This document shows, in pieces, positions 1 through 8,614 of a DNA stretch of 34,663 nucleotides. A model generated the notes under the pieces. That model did no database searches. It was not told the origin of the DNA and was given only the letters and a program-made list of their open reading frames with translations. Origin of the DNA: Actinoallomurus sp. (lineage in GTDB: Bacteria; Actinomycetota; Actinomycetes; Streptosporangiales; Streptosporangiaceae). The stretch lies in NCBI GenBank assembly GCA_025964685.1, contig JAOPYG010000197.1, positions 1 through 34,663 of the forward strand, read 5' to 3'. How positions within the stretch are numbered: position 1 is the stretch's first letter; the number at the start of each line of letters is the position of its first letter. Made by a program: the position numbers and the translations under genes.

Positions 1-1007
1 GGCACCCACCCCTCGCAGTCGTACTTGCGTGCGGCGCTCGAGCCGAGGTCGCCGCCCGCGGTGTCGATAACGCGGTACGGCAGCTCGACCTTGGCGAGCA
101 TCTCCTTCTCCCAGTTGAGCAGGCGAAGGTGCTCCTCGAGGGCGTCCTCGGGGTCGCAGAAGGATAACATCTCAACCTTGTCGAACTGGTGCACGCGGAT
201 GATGCCGCGGGTGTCCTTGCCGTACGAGCCGGCCTCCCGGCGGAAGCAGGAGGACCAGGCCGCGTAGCGCCGCGGGAGATCGCCGATGATCTCGTTCATG
301 TGGTAGCCGGCCAGCGGCACCTCGGACGTGCCGACGAGGTAGAGGTCCTCCTCGGGCAGCTGGTAGACCTCGGCGGCGTGCGCGCCGAGGAACCCGGTGC
401 CCTCCATCGCCTCCGGCTTGACCAGCACGGGCGGGATCATGGCGGTGAACCCGTTGTCGATCGCCTGCTCCATCGCCAGGTTGAGCAGGGCGAGCTGCAG
501 CTGGGCGCCGACGCCGGTCAGGTAGGAGAACCGGGCGCCGGAGACCTTCGCGCCGCGCTCCATGTCGATCGCGCCGAGGGCCTCGCCGAGCTCGAGGTGG
601 TCTTTCGGCTCGAAGTCGAAGGACCGCGGAGTGCCGACGGTCTCGAGCACGACGTAGTCGTCCTCGCCACCGGCGGGCGCGCCCTCCTCGACGATGTTCG
701 GCACGGTCCGCAGGAGGTCGTTCAGCTCCTGTTCGAGCCGCTGCGACTCGGCGTCGGTCTCCTTGACCCGCTGCGCCAGCTCCTTGGCGTGGTCGAGGAG
801 CTTCTGCCGCTCGTCGCCCTGCGCCTTGGAGACCGACCTGCCGACACTCTTCTGCTCGGCCCGGAGCGACTCGAACGAACTCAGCGCGGACCGCCGGCGC
901 TCGTCGAGCTCGAGCAGCCGCTCGACGACGGAGTCGTCCTCACCCCGGGTGCGCTGGCTGACACGCAACCGGTCCGGGTCATTACGCAGAGTTCGCAGGT
1001 CGATCAC
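1..1007 (-). CDS. serS: Seryl-tRNA synthetase (3' end cut by window edge)
   Basis: Class II aminoacyl-tRNA synthetase that charges tRNA-Ser in the cytoplasm. About 335 of the usual ~420 residues are inside the window; the C-terminal part lies beyond base 1. Visible are the [10 protein letters not shown] start, a long charged helical arm (about residues 25-110, the coiled coil that grips the tRNA variable arm), the TSEVPL segment (227-232) and motif 2 around [14 protein letters not shown] (255-268), followed by [11 protein letters not shown] chose GTG at 1007 because it gives the family N-terminus and is preceded by TAACCT exactly 7 nt upstream with no ribosome-binding site, suggesting a leaderless transcript. 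A second in-frame GTG lies 6 bases upstream. pheA lies 225 bp upstream on the same strand but has its own promoter. Confidence 0.97.
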   Translation of the reverse strand, partial: MIDLRTLRNDPDRLRVSQRTRGEDDSVVERLLELDERRRSALSSFESLRAEQKSVGRSVSKAQGDERQKLLDHAKELAQRVKETDAESQRLEQELNDLLRTVPNIVEEGAPAGGEDDYVVLETVGTPRSFDFEPKDHLELGEALGAIDMERGAKVSGARFSYLTGVGAQLQLALLNLAMEQAIDNGFTAMIPPVLVKPEAMEGTGFLGAHAAEVYQLPEEDLYLVGTSEVPLAGYHMNEIIGDLPRRYAAWSSCFRREAGSYGKDTRGIIRVHQFDKVEMLSFCDPEDALEEHLRLLNWEKEMLAKVELPYRVIDTAGGDLGSSAARKYDCEGWV

Positions 1008-1014
1008 AGGCACG

Positions 1015-1020
1015 AGGTTA
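1015..1020 (-). promoter_or_regulatory. -10 element TAACCT of serS, leaderless geometry
   Basis: TAACCT on the minus strand is separated from the serS GTG by 7 nt, which puts the expected transcription start at or next to the start codon. There is no purine-rich ribosome site between them. Inference from spacing only. Confidence 0.55.
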
Positions 1021-1232
1021 CCCGCACGGCCTCGGGCACCGCGCGCCGATTACCGCCCACGCGCACCTCAGCGCACGTCGACGTGTCCCCAGAACCGGTG
1101 ACGGCAAGGTACGACGAGCTCCCCGCGTAGGTCGCGCGCCAGGTGCCGGGGAGCGCCGGAACGTTCGGCTCAAAAGAGACGCACAAAGATCATCTCGGGT
1201 TGGCCACCGGAGGCACGGTTCGGTAACGGCGA

Positions 1233-2198
1233 TCAGAGGTCGTGGCCGGAACGGATCGCGGAGAGCCAGGCGGACGCCTCGGTGAAGTCGTCGTCGTGGG
1301 TGCCGCGGCGGATCTCCGGGCGCACCTCGTCGGCACGCGGGTAGCTGCCGAGGAACCGCACCTCCGAGCAGACCCGCCGCAGGCCCATGAGCGCCTCGCC
1401 GACCCGCGCGTCCGCGACGTGGCCCTCGCAGTCGATCCAGAAGCGGTAGCGGCCGAAGCCGTCGCCGGTCGGACGTGACTGGATCAAGGTCAGGTTGACC
1501 CCGCGCACCGCGAACTCGGTGAGGAACTCCAGCAGCGCGCCGGGGTGGTCGTCGGTCAGGTACGCCATCAGCGAGGTGCGGTCCGTACCCGTCGGTGCGA
1601 CGGGCGGCCCGGGGCGGCGTACGAGGACGAACCTCGTCACGGCTCCGGCGCGGTCGGCGATGCCCTCGGCCGCGGCGACGAGGCCGTAGCGCTCTCCGGC
1701 GATGGGCGCGGCGATCGCCGCGTCGAACTCGGAGGTGGGGTCGGAGACCGCCATCGCGGCGCCCGCGGTGGATGTGCCGGTCGACACCTCCGCGTCGGGC
1801 AGGGTCCCGGAAAGCCACCGGCGGCACTGGGCGTAGGCATGCGGGTGGGTGCAGACGCGCTTGATGTCGCCCAACCGCGTGCCGGGGCGTACGAGCAGGG
1901 AGAACTCCACGGGCAGCAGCACCTCGCCCGCGATGATCAAGGCGTGGCCGTCGGCGAGGTCGTCCACGGTGGTGGTGACCGGGCCCTCTACGGAGTTCTC
2001 CAGCGGCACCATCGCGGCGTCGGCGTCACCGCGGCGTACGGCGTCGAGCGCCGCCGGAACGGTGGCGAACGGCTCGCGCACCGCGTCGGCCGCCTCGGGC
2101 AGCGTGAGGAGGGCGGCCTCGGTGAACGTGCCTTCCGGCCCGAAATAGGCGAATCGGTTGCCTACCCCGTCGCCGTGACGTGGGTCGTACTCGCTCAC
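1233..2198 (-). CDS. pheA: Prephenate dehydratase
   Basis: Converts prephenate to phenylpyruvate in phenylalanine biosynthesis. The catalytic domain shows GPEGTFTEAA (residues 20-29), PLENSVEG (65-72) and the VTRFVLV strand with the TRF motif. A C-terminal ACT domain (about 205-285) carries GALLEFL, NLTLIQSRP and YRFWIDCEGH, which form the phenylalanine-binding feedback site. Monofunctional actinobacterial type, 321 aa, no chorismate mutase domain. I prefer GTG 2198: a TAACCT -10 element at 2238-2243 places the transcript start near 2231, too close for the ATG at 2234 to be used, while GAGGGGA lies about 5 nt before GTG 2198. The ATG at 2234 would add 12 residues before any conserved sequence. 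Confidence 0.95.
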   Translation of the reverse strand: MSEYDPRHGDGVGNRFAYFGPEGTFTEAALLTLPEAADAVREPFATVPAALDAVRRGDADAAMVPLENSVEGPVTTTVDDLADGHALIIAGEVLLPVEFSLLVRPGTRLGDIKRVCTHPHAYAQCRRWLSGTLPDAEVSTGTSTAGAAMAVSDPTSEFDAAIAAPIAGERYGLVAAAEGIADRAGAVTRFVLVRRPGPPVAPTGTDRTSLMAYLTDDHPGALLEFLTEFAVRGVNLTLIQSRPTGDGFGRYRFWIDCEGHVADARVGEALMGLRRVCSEVRFLGSYPRADEVRPEIRRGTHDDDFTEASAWLSAIRSGHDL

Positions 2199-2237
2199 AA
2201 AGGTCCCCTCAGGCCGGATCCGGTCCGCTGTCATTCC

Positions 2238-2243
2238 AGGTTA
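2238..2243 (-). promoter_or_regulatory. -10 element TAACCT upstream of pheA
   Basis: TAACCT matches the actinobacterial TAnnnT consensus. The expected start point about 7 nt downstream (near 2231) gives a leader of roughly 33 nt carrying GAGGGGA before GTG 2198. No convincing TTGACA-like -35 is visible. Confidence 0.4.
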
Positions 2244-2279
2244 CGGGCTGTCATGGACCGGCATGAGCGGTTCGCGGCG

Positions 2280-2735
2280 TTAGGAGGGTGAGGAGGGCTG
2301 ACCGTTGACGCGGACGTCGAGGCGGTCGTCCAGCCGGATCGAGGGGCCACGGCCGAGCCGGGCGGCGCGTACGACGTGATCCTCTTCGGGCGACAGGACC
2401 TGCTGGCTGCGGCCGCCCTGGATCACGCGGGCGTAGGTGCGCGCCTCGGTGCGGCCGTTGATCGAGGTGAGCACGATGCCGTCGCCCAGGGCGTTGAGCA
2501 TCGCCACGGAGAACGACAGGCCGGCGGCGGCCTCTTTGAGCGCGTCGTAGTGGACGATGGCGACGTCGCGGACGGCCCGGTTGTCGCCGGCTCCGGAGGT
2601 CACCTGAAGCTGGCGGCGCATCATCTCGGCGCACTCCTCGAAGGCCTGCACCGCACGCTTGCGCGCGGTGAGACCCGCGTAGAGCCCCAGTCCGCCGAGG
2701 ACGATTCCGATCGAAGCCAACGTGATATGGATCAC
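2280..2735 (-). CDS. DUF4446 family protein
   Basis: A 151-aa protein with one N-terminal membrane segment (about residues 3-24, HITLASIGIVLGGLGLYAGL) and a cytoplasmic C-terminal domain typical of DUF4446: VRDVAIVHYDALKEAAAGLSF followed by LNALGDGIVLTSINGRTEARTYA. Function is unknown for the family. It starts with GTG at 2735 and overlaps the stop of the upstream GT87 gene by 4 bases (GTGA), so the two are translationally coupled. pheA follows 81 bp downstream. Family assignment rests on the remembered sequence pattern. Confidence 0.85.
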   Translation of the reverse strand: MIHITLASIGIVLGGLGLYAGLTARKRAVQAFEECAEMMRRQLQVTSGAGDNRAVRDVAIVHYDALKEAAAGLSFSVAMLNALGDGIVLTSINGRTEARTYARVIQGGRSQQVLSPEEDHVVRAARLGRGPSIRLDDRLDVRVNGQPSSPS

Positions 2736-3970
2736 GGACCGAGCGTACCGACCTGGGCATGATTACGCGAGGTATCCACGCCATCACTTTGCGGATCCAT
2801 CGGACGGCTCCGCCGCCGGCCCAGCACGACGAGCAACGCGAGCGCGCCCAGGCCGTACGCGTCCTGGACGACACGGCCGAGGAAACGCGGCCCCGTGTGG
2901 TCCGCCAGCATGGTGATGCCCCACCAGGGCACCTCCAGCACGTAGAAGATCCAGATTCCGGCGGCGAGGGCGATGCGGCGCCGGTCACGACCGTCACCGA
3001 CGATCGCGCCGAAGACCACCACGAGCCACGCGAGGTGGTGGATCCAGGCGACCGGCGACACGAGCACCGCGATCAGCCCGGTGATCGCGATGCCGCGGAT
3101 CTCATCGCCGTCCCGCCAGGCCGCGCGGGCGGCGCGGAAGCCGAAGTAGGCGACGACCGCGACACAGGCGAGCCAGAGCACGGACGTTACGGCGTCCGGC
3201 CAGTAGAGCCGCAGGAGCATCCCGCGGATCGACTGGTTCGTGGTGGCGGTGTTGGCACCGAGCCGATCGCTGTCGAACAACGCGCGGAACCAGTAGTCGG
3301 CGGAGTCCGCGGGCAGGACGAGGAAGGTGCCGAGCGTGGCCACCACCGCCGCGACGGCGGCGGTGACCGCCTCACGCCGGCGCCCGGTGATCAAGAAGTA
3401 GATGACGAAGACGCCGGGCACCAGCTTGATCGCGGTGGCCAGCCCGACCAGAAGGCCGCGTGGCCAGCGGGTACGGGCGGGCGCGACGTCGGCGACGCAC
3501 ATGGCGACGAGAAGGAGGTCGACCTGCCCGAACCGAATCTGGTCGCGCAGCGGCATGACATAGGTACAGACTCCGACGAGCACTCCGGTCATGATCGGCG
3601 CCCACGGCCGGATCCGGCCGAGCAGTCCGGCGAAGGAGTAACGCACCACTAGGGTCATGGCCACGAAGATCAACGCCGTCCACAGCCACTGGGCGGCGGT
3701 CCACGGGATCAGGGCGAGCGGCACGGCCAGCAGCACCGCGAACGTCGGGTAGGTGAAGGGCAGAAGCTGCGGCGGCTGGGTCACGAAGTCATAGACCGGC
3801 GCCCCGCGAAGCACCGCCTGACCGCCCGACCGGTAGACGTCGAGATCGACGAGGCGCTGATCGGGCTGGTTGGTCAGCCAGTGCAGGACGAGGGGCCCGA
3901 CCGCGACGGCGGCGATGACGACCGCCGCGATGACGATCACGGCCCCGCGCATCGTCCTTCGACCACCCAT
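2732..3970 (-). CDS. GT87 family polyprenol-phosphate sugar (mannosyl) transferase
   Basis: Multi-spanning membrane glycosyltransferase (DUF2029/GT87, GT-C fold), 412 aa, about 10 membrane segments. Such enzymes transfer mannose or a similar sugar from a polyprenyl-phosphate donor on the outer membrane face. Family marks include DLDVYRSGGQAVLRGAPVYD (about residues 36-55) with the catalytic-type Asp, then FTYPTFAVLL, an internal QIRFGQVDLLL and IKLVPGVFVIYF. The start ATG at 3970 has AGGA 7 nt upstream. An open frame continues upstream to 4336 but runs antisense through the divergent neighbour and is not coding. Coupled to the DUF4446 gene downstream. Exact sugar and acceptor are not deducible. 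Confidence 0.88.
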   Translation of the reverse strand: MGGRRTMRGAVIVIAAVVIAAVAVGPLVLHWLTNQPDQRLVDLDVYRSGGQAVLRGAPVYDFVTQPPQLLPFTYPTFAVLLAVPLALIPWTAAQWLWTALIFVAMTLVVRYSFAGLLGRIRPWAPIMTGVLVGVCTYVMPLRDQIRFGQVDLLLVAMCVADVAPARTRWPRGLLVGLATAIKLVPGVFVIYFLITGRRREAVTAAVAAVVATLGTFLVLPADSADYWFRALFDSDRLGANTATTNQSIRGMLLRLYWPDAVTSVLWLACVAVVAYFGFRAARAAWRDGDEIRGIAITGLIAVLVSPVAWIHHLAWLVVVFGAIVGDGRDRRRIALAAGIWIFYVLEVPWWGITMLADHTGPRFLGRVVQDAYGLGALALLVVLGRRRSRPMDPQSDGVDTSRNHAQVGTLGP

Positions 3971-3997
3971 GTGTCCATCCTGTCCCACGTCCGCGGC

Positions 3998-4030
3998 TAG
4001 CCTGGGGACGTCCCAGACATGGAGGTGATC
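3998..4030 (+). promoter_or_regulatory. Promoter -10 (TAGCCT) and strong ribosome site deciding the start at 4031
   Basis: TAGCCT at 3998-4003 would start a short leader near 4011. At 4021-4030 lies GGAGGTGATC, fully complementary to the 16S rRNA 3' end, followed directly by GTG 4031 (5 nt from GGAGG). An in-frame ATG at 4019 lies upstream of this site and is unlikely to be used. Confidence 0.7.
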
Positions 4031-6199
4031 GTGGCACAGCCGCGCGATGCGGAACGTAGCCACACAAAAGGTGCAGCGGCCGCGTTGCTCCTTCTCACGG
4101 CCGTGGTGCTGGCCTTCCTGGCCGCCCCGGCATCGGCCGCGCCGGCCCAGGCGCCCGTCAACGGCCACGTCGTGGTCATCGGTGTGCCCGGCCTGCTGTG
4201 GGGCGACATTCACGATACCGCCACGCCGAATCTCGCCAGACTGGTCGGGCAGGGCTCCTCCGCCGCGCTGTCGATCAAGACCGTCGGCCCGCACACATGC
4301 CCCATCGACGGCTGGCTGACCCTGTCCGCGGGACAAAGATCACAACTGCGCAACGGCAGCTGCGGCCTGCCGCCGACACCGGAGGGCAACGCCGTCCCCG
4401 GTTTCGCCGCGATGCGCGACGACAACGCGCACAACAAGTACAACTCGCGCGTCGGCCTGCTCGGTGACGCGGTCCACCACGCCGGCGCCTGCACGATGGC
4501 GATCGGGCCCGGGGCCGTGCTCGGCGCGGCCGACGGCGCCGGGCGCGTCGACGGCTACATCCCCTCGATCGCGCAGATCCCAGCCGACGGGCTCTCGCGG
4601 TGCGCGCTCACGATGGTCGACGTCGACGACGTGTTCCGCGCCTACATCGACGCGGGTGTCGACGTGGACGGCCGGCAGGTCGAGGTCAACTCCAAGAAGC
4701 GGGCGGCCGCGGTGAAACGCGCCGACGACCAGATCGGGCGCGTGCTCACCGCCCTACCGCCGGACACCACCGTGCTGCTCGCCGGACTCTCCGACGCCAA
4801 CGTCTCCGCGCATCTGCGCGTCGCGATCGCGAGCGGCCCGGGGTTCTCCGGTCGCTACCTGACGGCGGACTCCACCCGCACCGGTGGCCTGGTCACGCTG
4901 ACCGACGTCACCGCGACGATCCTGCACTCCCTCGGCATCAAGCAACCGAGCGACGCGGTGGGCGCCCGCTGGCGTGACGACGGCGCCAAGCCCGCCTCGA
5001 TCGCCACGCTGACCAAGAACCTGAACGACCATGACGTGGCCGCGCAGTCCTACAGCCGGCTGGTTCTTCCCTTCTACCTCGTCCTCGTGATCGTGCAGGT
5101 GGCGCTGTACGGCTTCGGCACGTTCGTCCTCAGCCGGAAGTGGCGGCGGATGCTGACGGCCACCAGGGTCGCGGCGCTGGCCGGCGCCTCGCTGCCCGTG
5201 GCGTCCTTCCTCGCCAACCTGGTCCCGTGGTGGTCGGGCCATCCGGCCGTCACGGTGGTCACCGCCATCGTGGTCCTGATCGCCGTGATCACCGGCGTCG
5301 CGCTGGCCGGACCGTGGCGCCGCTCGATCACCGGGGCCGGGGCCGTCGTCGGCGGCGTGACGGCACTCGTGCTCACCCTCGACGTGCTCACCGGAAGCCA
5401 TCTGCAGACCTGCAGCATGCTGGGGTACACCCCGCTGGTCGCGGGCCGCTTCTACGGCTTCGGCAACATCCCGTGGGCCCTGTGGGTCACCGGTCTGATC
5501 ATCGTGACCGGGGCCGTGACCGGATGGCTGCTGAGCGCCGGGCGCCGTGGTGTGGCGACGGCGGTCGTCATCGCCGCCGGTGTCTTCGCACTCGTCATCG
5601 ACGGCGCGCCCTTCGCGGGCGCGGACTTCGGCGGCATCATCGCGATCTTCCCCGGGTTCGCGGTGTTCGCCCTGATGATCGCTGGTCGGCGCATCCGCCC
5701 GTCACGGCTTGTCGCCGTGCTGGCGGTCGGCGCGGTCGTCGTCCTGGGCGTGTCGTTCCTGGACTCGCTGCGCGCCGAACCGACCCACATCGGGGAGTTC
5801 TGGAAGAGCCTGGTGAACGGGCACGGCGGCACGATCGTCCTCCGGAAGTTCCGCGGGATGATCGGCACCTTCGGTAATTGGGAGCTCTCGGTCATCGCGG
5901 TGGCGGCCATCGTCTTCCTGGTCTTCGCGCTGCTGCGCCCGCTCGCCTGGCGGGCCGCCGTGCTCCACACCGCCTACGAGCGGGCTCCCGCGCTGCGGCC
6001 CACGCTGATCGCCGTCCTCGTGACCGCGGGGGTGGGGATGCTGGTCAACGACTCCGGCGTGGCGATCCCGGCACTGGCGTTCACGGTGGCGATCCCGCTG
6101 GCGCTCGCGGCGAGCATCCAGGCGCTCGAGCCCGAGGAGACCAGCGGGCCGCCGCCACGATCAGAGCGATCAGAGTCAGCGTCAGCACCCAAGGCGTGA
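4031..6199 (+). CDS. Large membrane protein with alkaline-phosphatase-like extracytoplasmic domain
   Basis: 722 aa. An N-terminal signal or anchor segment (about residues 14-40, AALLLLTAVVLAFLAAPASAA) is followed by an ectodomain of about 280 residues with the alkaline-phosphatase-superfamily fold signature: GHVVVIGVPGLLWGDI, TPNLARL, then THTCPIDGWLTLSAG-type sequence, and later TVLLAGLSD and LVTLTDVTATIL. From about residue 325 to the end there are about 10 hydrophobic helices. The position usually occupied by the first metal-binding Asp reads GVPG, a feature I recall from related actinobacterial proteins, so phosphatase activity is doubtful. Divergent from GT87 and convergent with the MptB-like gene, which it overlaps by 119 bp. 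A role in surface glycan or lipid-phosphate chemistry is inferred from neighbours only. Confidence 0.8.
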   Translation: MAQPRDAERSHTKGAAAALLLLTAVVLAFLAAPASAAPAQAPVNGHVVVIGVPGLLWGDIHDTATPNLARLVGQGSSAALSIKTVGPHTCPIDGWLTLSAGQRSQLRNGSCGLPPTPEGNAVPGFAAMRDDNAHNKYNSRVGLLGDAVHHAGACTMAIGPGAVLGAADGAGRVDGYIPSIAQIPADGLSRCALTMVDVDDVFRAYIDAGVDVDGRQVEVNSKKRAAAVKRADDQIGRVLTALPPDTTVLLAGLSDANVSAHLRVAIASGPGFSGRYLTADSTRTGGLVTLTDVTATILHSLGIKQPSDAVGARWRDDGAKPASIATLTKNLNDHDVAAQSYSRLVLPFYLVLVIVQVALYGFGTFVLSRKWRRMLTATRVAALAGASLPVASFLANLVPWWSGHPAVTVVTAIVVLIAVITGVALAGPWRRSITGAGAVVGGVTALVLTLDVLTGSHLQTCSMLGYTPLVAGRFYGFGNIPWALWVTGLIIVTGAVTGWLLSAGRRGVATAVVIAAGVFALVIDGAPFAGADFGGIIAIFPGFAVFALMIAGRRIRPSRLVAVLAVGAVVVLGVSFLDSLRAEPTHIGEFWKSLVNGHGGTIVLRKFRGMIGTFGNWELSVIAVAAIVFLVFALLRPLAWRAAVLHTAYERAPALRPTLIAVLVTAGVGMLVNDSGVAIPALAFTVAIPLALAASIQALEPEETSGPPPRSERSESASAPKA

Positions 6200-7814
6200 C
6201 CTGCGCGCGTACGACCGTGATCAGCCAGTCGAGGTCGTGCGGCAGCCCGGCGAGCCGGGGGTCCCTGGCCGGCAGATAGGCGAGCGCGAGCACGCAGGTG
6301 CGGGCCAGCAGGATCCAGTCGAACCGCGACCACGCCAGCAGCGCGATCGTCGCCCAGCCGAGCCCGTCGTACCAGGGCAGGGCGTACGGCGCGGCGAACA
6401 GCCAGGCCAGCGCCAGCGCGGCGGCGACGCGGAACGTCTCGTCGCCGATCGGGTCGGTGAGGACGTGCACCTGCGGCCTCGGCAGCGCGCGGAGCAGCAG
6501 GACGGCCAGCACGAGGGTGAGCACGACCGAGCCGATCTGCACCGTCGACCGTGACACCGTGACGATCAGGCCTCCGGTGGCCCCCGCCAGCAGGTGCCAT
6601 GGCGTGGCCAGTGACACCGACTTGGAGGCCCGGCTGAGCTGGTCGAACGAGTGCGGACCGGCGATGAGGTAGGCCAGCCCGGCCACGGCCGCCGCCGAGA
6701 CGCAGAGAGCCGCGACGCGTGCGGCGGCCGGCCACCGTCCGGACCGCTGGCCGGGCTCGGCCGGCCGGGCCCGCCACCACTCGCTGACGAGGACCAGGAA
6801 CGGGCCGCCTCCCGCGATGGCGACGTTGATCTTGATGGCGGCGCCCGCGCCGATGAGCACGCCCGCGGCCACGCAGCGGCTCAGGGTGCGGCCCTCCTGC
6901 GGCCTGGGCCGCAGCGGGTCCGGCATCGCGAACACCGCCAGCCCGGCCACCGCGAAGGCGATCGCCAGCACGTCGTTGTGCGCTCCGCCGACGAGCTCGA
7001 AGAGCAGCAGGGGGTTGGCCGTCCACAGCAGAGCGGCACGCAGCTCGCGGCCTGGATCGCCGCGCGCGCTCCGGTACAGCAGCAGTCCGGCGGCGAGGAA
7101 CGCCATGACGTTGGTCAGCGACATGACGAAGACCGTCAGGCGTACGGACGTGCCACCGATCAGCGAGGCGAACGTCTGCTGCGCGGTGGCGATCGGCCCG
7201 TACACGGTCGGGGTGTCCCGCCAGTCCTGGACCGCGCGGGTCACCGGATCGGCGGGCAGGCTCCGCGCGGTCGTGGCGTACGGGTCGTTGCCGGTGACCG
7301 CCATCCGGCCGTACGCGGCGTAGTTGAGGTGGTCGGCCGAGCCGACCGGCGGCATCAGCGCGAACGCCCCCGCGGCGATCGCGCCGGCGACGAGCAGCAG
7401 GCGCGGGCGGAACGTCCAGCCGCCGCGCGCCGCCAGGAAGCACAGGGCCAGGCCGCCGCCGGAGAGCACCACGCCGGCGACGGTGAGGGCGATGACCAGG
7501 TACGGGGAGGGGTGACCGGTGAGGGAGTACGGCGGCCGGCTCGCGGCGCCTGGCAGCGCCGGCTCCATCACGGAGGGGCCGAGCAGGGCGGTCAGCAGGA
7601 AGCAGCCGAGGCCGCCCGCGCTCAGGCAGAGGCCCGCGACGCCGCGGCGATCACCGCCGCGCGCGGTGGGCCGGCCCGGTGTCGTGGTCCCGGCCGGCGG
7701 AGCGGCGGCACGATCGTCGCGGTCGACGGCGGAGTCACGGGGATCGCCGGACGCATCGTCCCGATCGGCGGCGGCCTGGGTGAACCGCTCATCTCTGCCG
7801 GTTGGCGGGGTCAA
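6081..7814 (-). CDS. MptB-like GT-C polyprenol-phosphomannose-dependent mannosyltransferase
   Basis: 577 aa, about 12 predicted membrane segments after a hydrophilic N-terminus of about 60 residues rich in Asp, Arg and Pro. It resembles the alpha-1,6-mannopyranosyltransferases MptA/MptB: GSADHLNYAAYGRMAVTGND followed by PYATT (Asp-containing first outer loop), DWRDTPTVYGPIATA, LLWTANPLLLFELVGGAHND and GAGAAIKINVAI. Such enzymes extend a mannan backbone outside the membrane using polyprenyl-P-mannose. No ATG or GTG suits the N-terminus; TTG at 7814 is the best visible start, 39 bp after the stop of the family 2 transferase, and the true start is uncertain. The last 119 bp are antisense to the end of the convergent membrane protein gene. 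Confidence 0.82.
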   Translation of the reverse strand: MTPPTGRDERFTQAAADRDDASGDPRDSAVDRDDRAAAPPAGTTTPGRPTARGGDRRGVAGLCLSAGGLGCFLLTALLGPSVMEPALPGAASRPPYSLTGHPSPYLVIALTVAGVVLSGGGLALCFLAARGGWTFRPRLLLVAGAIAAGAFALMPPVGSADHLNYAAYGRMAVTGNDPYATTARSLPADPVTRAVQDWRDTPTVYGPIATAQQTFASLIGGTSVRLTVFVMSLTNVMAFLAAGLLLYRSARGDPGRELRAALLWTANPLLLFELVGGAHNDVLAIAFAVAGLAVFAMPDPLRPRPQEGRTLSRCVAAGVLIGAGAAIKINVAIAGGGPFLVLVSEWWRARPAEPGQRSGRWPAAARVAALCVSAAAVAGLAYLIAGPHSFDQLSRASKSVSLATPWHLLAGATGGLIVTVSRSTVQIGSVVLTLVLAVLLLRALPRPQVHVLTDPIGDETFRVAAALALAWLFAAPYALPWYDGLGWATIALLAWSRFDWILLARTCVLALAYLPARDPRLAGLPHDLDWLITVVRAQVTPWVLTLTLIALIVAAARWSPRARAPGCSPRAPAGSPP

Positions 7815-7853
7815 GTGATCACGGCCGGTGTCCGGTCGGGCGGAGTCGCGGGC

Positions 7854-8594
7854 TCAGCGTCCGGCACGACGCAGTCGGCCCAGTTGCCTGGCCACGGCCG
7901 GTTCACGGGCCGCCAGGGCACGCGCGACGTCGCGGAGCTGCCGCCCGCGGTGGACCTGCGCTCGCCAGTCGGTGCCGGTGGCGCGGTGCGAGAGCGGCAC
8001 CTCGACCTCCGCGATCTTGAAGCCCTTGCGCAGCAGGTCGATGGTCAGGCCGGTCTCGACGCCGAAGCCGGGCGCGAGCGGCTGTCCGGCGTCGAACGCC
8101 GCACGGGTCAGGCACCGCTGGCCGTTGAGCGGCTGGCCGGCGGTCCAGCCGGTGAGGCGCTTGATGCCGTCACGCGACAGGCGTACGACGAAGCCGTGCC
8201 CGCCGAGCTTGACCAGCTCACTGAAGATCGCGATGGTCATGTCGGCGGACCCGTTGCGTACGGGCTCGATGAGCGGGCCGGCCTGCTTGGCCGACTCGCC
8301 CAGGTCCGCGTCGAGGAAGAGCAGGTGTCGCGGCACGTCCCGGTCGAGCAGACGCGCCGCGGCCGCGCCGGTCTCCATGGCCGCGCCCTTGCCGCGGTTG
8401 CGGGAGTGCCGGACGACCTTCGCGCCGCTGCCCTCGGCGAGCCGCCCGGTCGCGTCCGCGGATCCGTCATCCACGACGACGACCAGGTCCACGCCCGGCA
8501 GTGACGCGGCGGCCTCCACGGTCGCGGCGATCCGGTCCTGCTCGTCCTTGGCCGCGATGATGACGGCCGTGTCCCCGTGCGTGTCCGCCTGCAT
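7854..8594 (-). CDS. Family 2 glycosyltransferase
   Basis: 246-aa soluble GT-A type transferase. The nucleotide-binding start is AVIIAAKDEQDRI (about residues 10-22); VVVVDDGSADAT (38-49) and the metal-binding FLDADLGES (about 93-101) are the classic GT2 motifs, and GQPLNGQRCLTR and GFGVETGLTIDLL lie in the acceptor half. There are no membrane helices. Positioned just upstream of the MptB-like gene, it could supply a polyprenyl-phosphate sugar for the GT-C enzymes (inference), although it lacks a clear dolichol-phosphate-mannose synthase signature. ATG 8594 is preceded by TACCAT at exactly 7 nt and by no ribosome site, so it is probably leaderless, with its promoter inside the end of the STAS gene. 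Confidence 0.85.
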   Translation of the reverse strand: MQADTHGDTAVIIAAKDEQDRIAATVEAAASLPGVDLVVVVDDGSADATGRLAEGSGAKVVRHSRNRGKGAAMETGAAAARLLDRDVPRHLLFLDADLGESAKQAGPLIEPVRNGSADMTIAIFSELVKLGGHGFVVRLSRDGIKRLTGWTAGQPLNGQRCLTRAAFDAGQPLAPGFGVETGLTIDLLRKGFKIAEVEVPLSHRATGTDWRAQVHRGRQLRDVARALAAREPAVARQLGRLRRAGR

Positions 8595-8601
8595 GATGGC
8601 G

Positions 8602-8607
8602 ATGGTA
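8602..8607 (-). promoter_or_regulatory. -10 element TACCAT of the GT2 gene, leaderless geometry
   Basis: TACCAT (minus strand) lies 7 nt before ATG 8594; no Shine-Dalgarno sequence intervenes. It lies 8 bp beyond the end of the STAS gene, so the GT2 gene can be transcribed independently. Confidence 0.45.
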
Positions 8608-8614
8608 GTGGCGG

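Noticed and set aside
189..1130. Long open frame antisense to serS
   Set aside because: The minus strand encodes a clear seryl-tRNA synthetase; the plus frame is a GC-bias shadow without any domain.
3971..4336. N-terminal extension of the GT87 frame
   Set aside because: It is antisense to the divergent membrane protein gene, is hydrophilic and repetitive, and a start with AGGA exists at 3970.
6651..8504. 617-codon plus-strand open frame
   Set aside because: It spans, antisense, two unrelated genes with strong glycosyltransferase motifs; its own product is Gly/Arg-rich low-complexity sequence.
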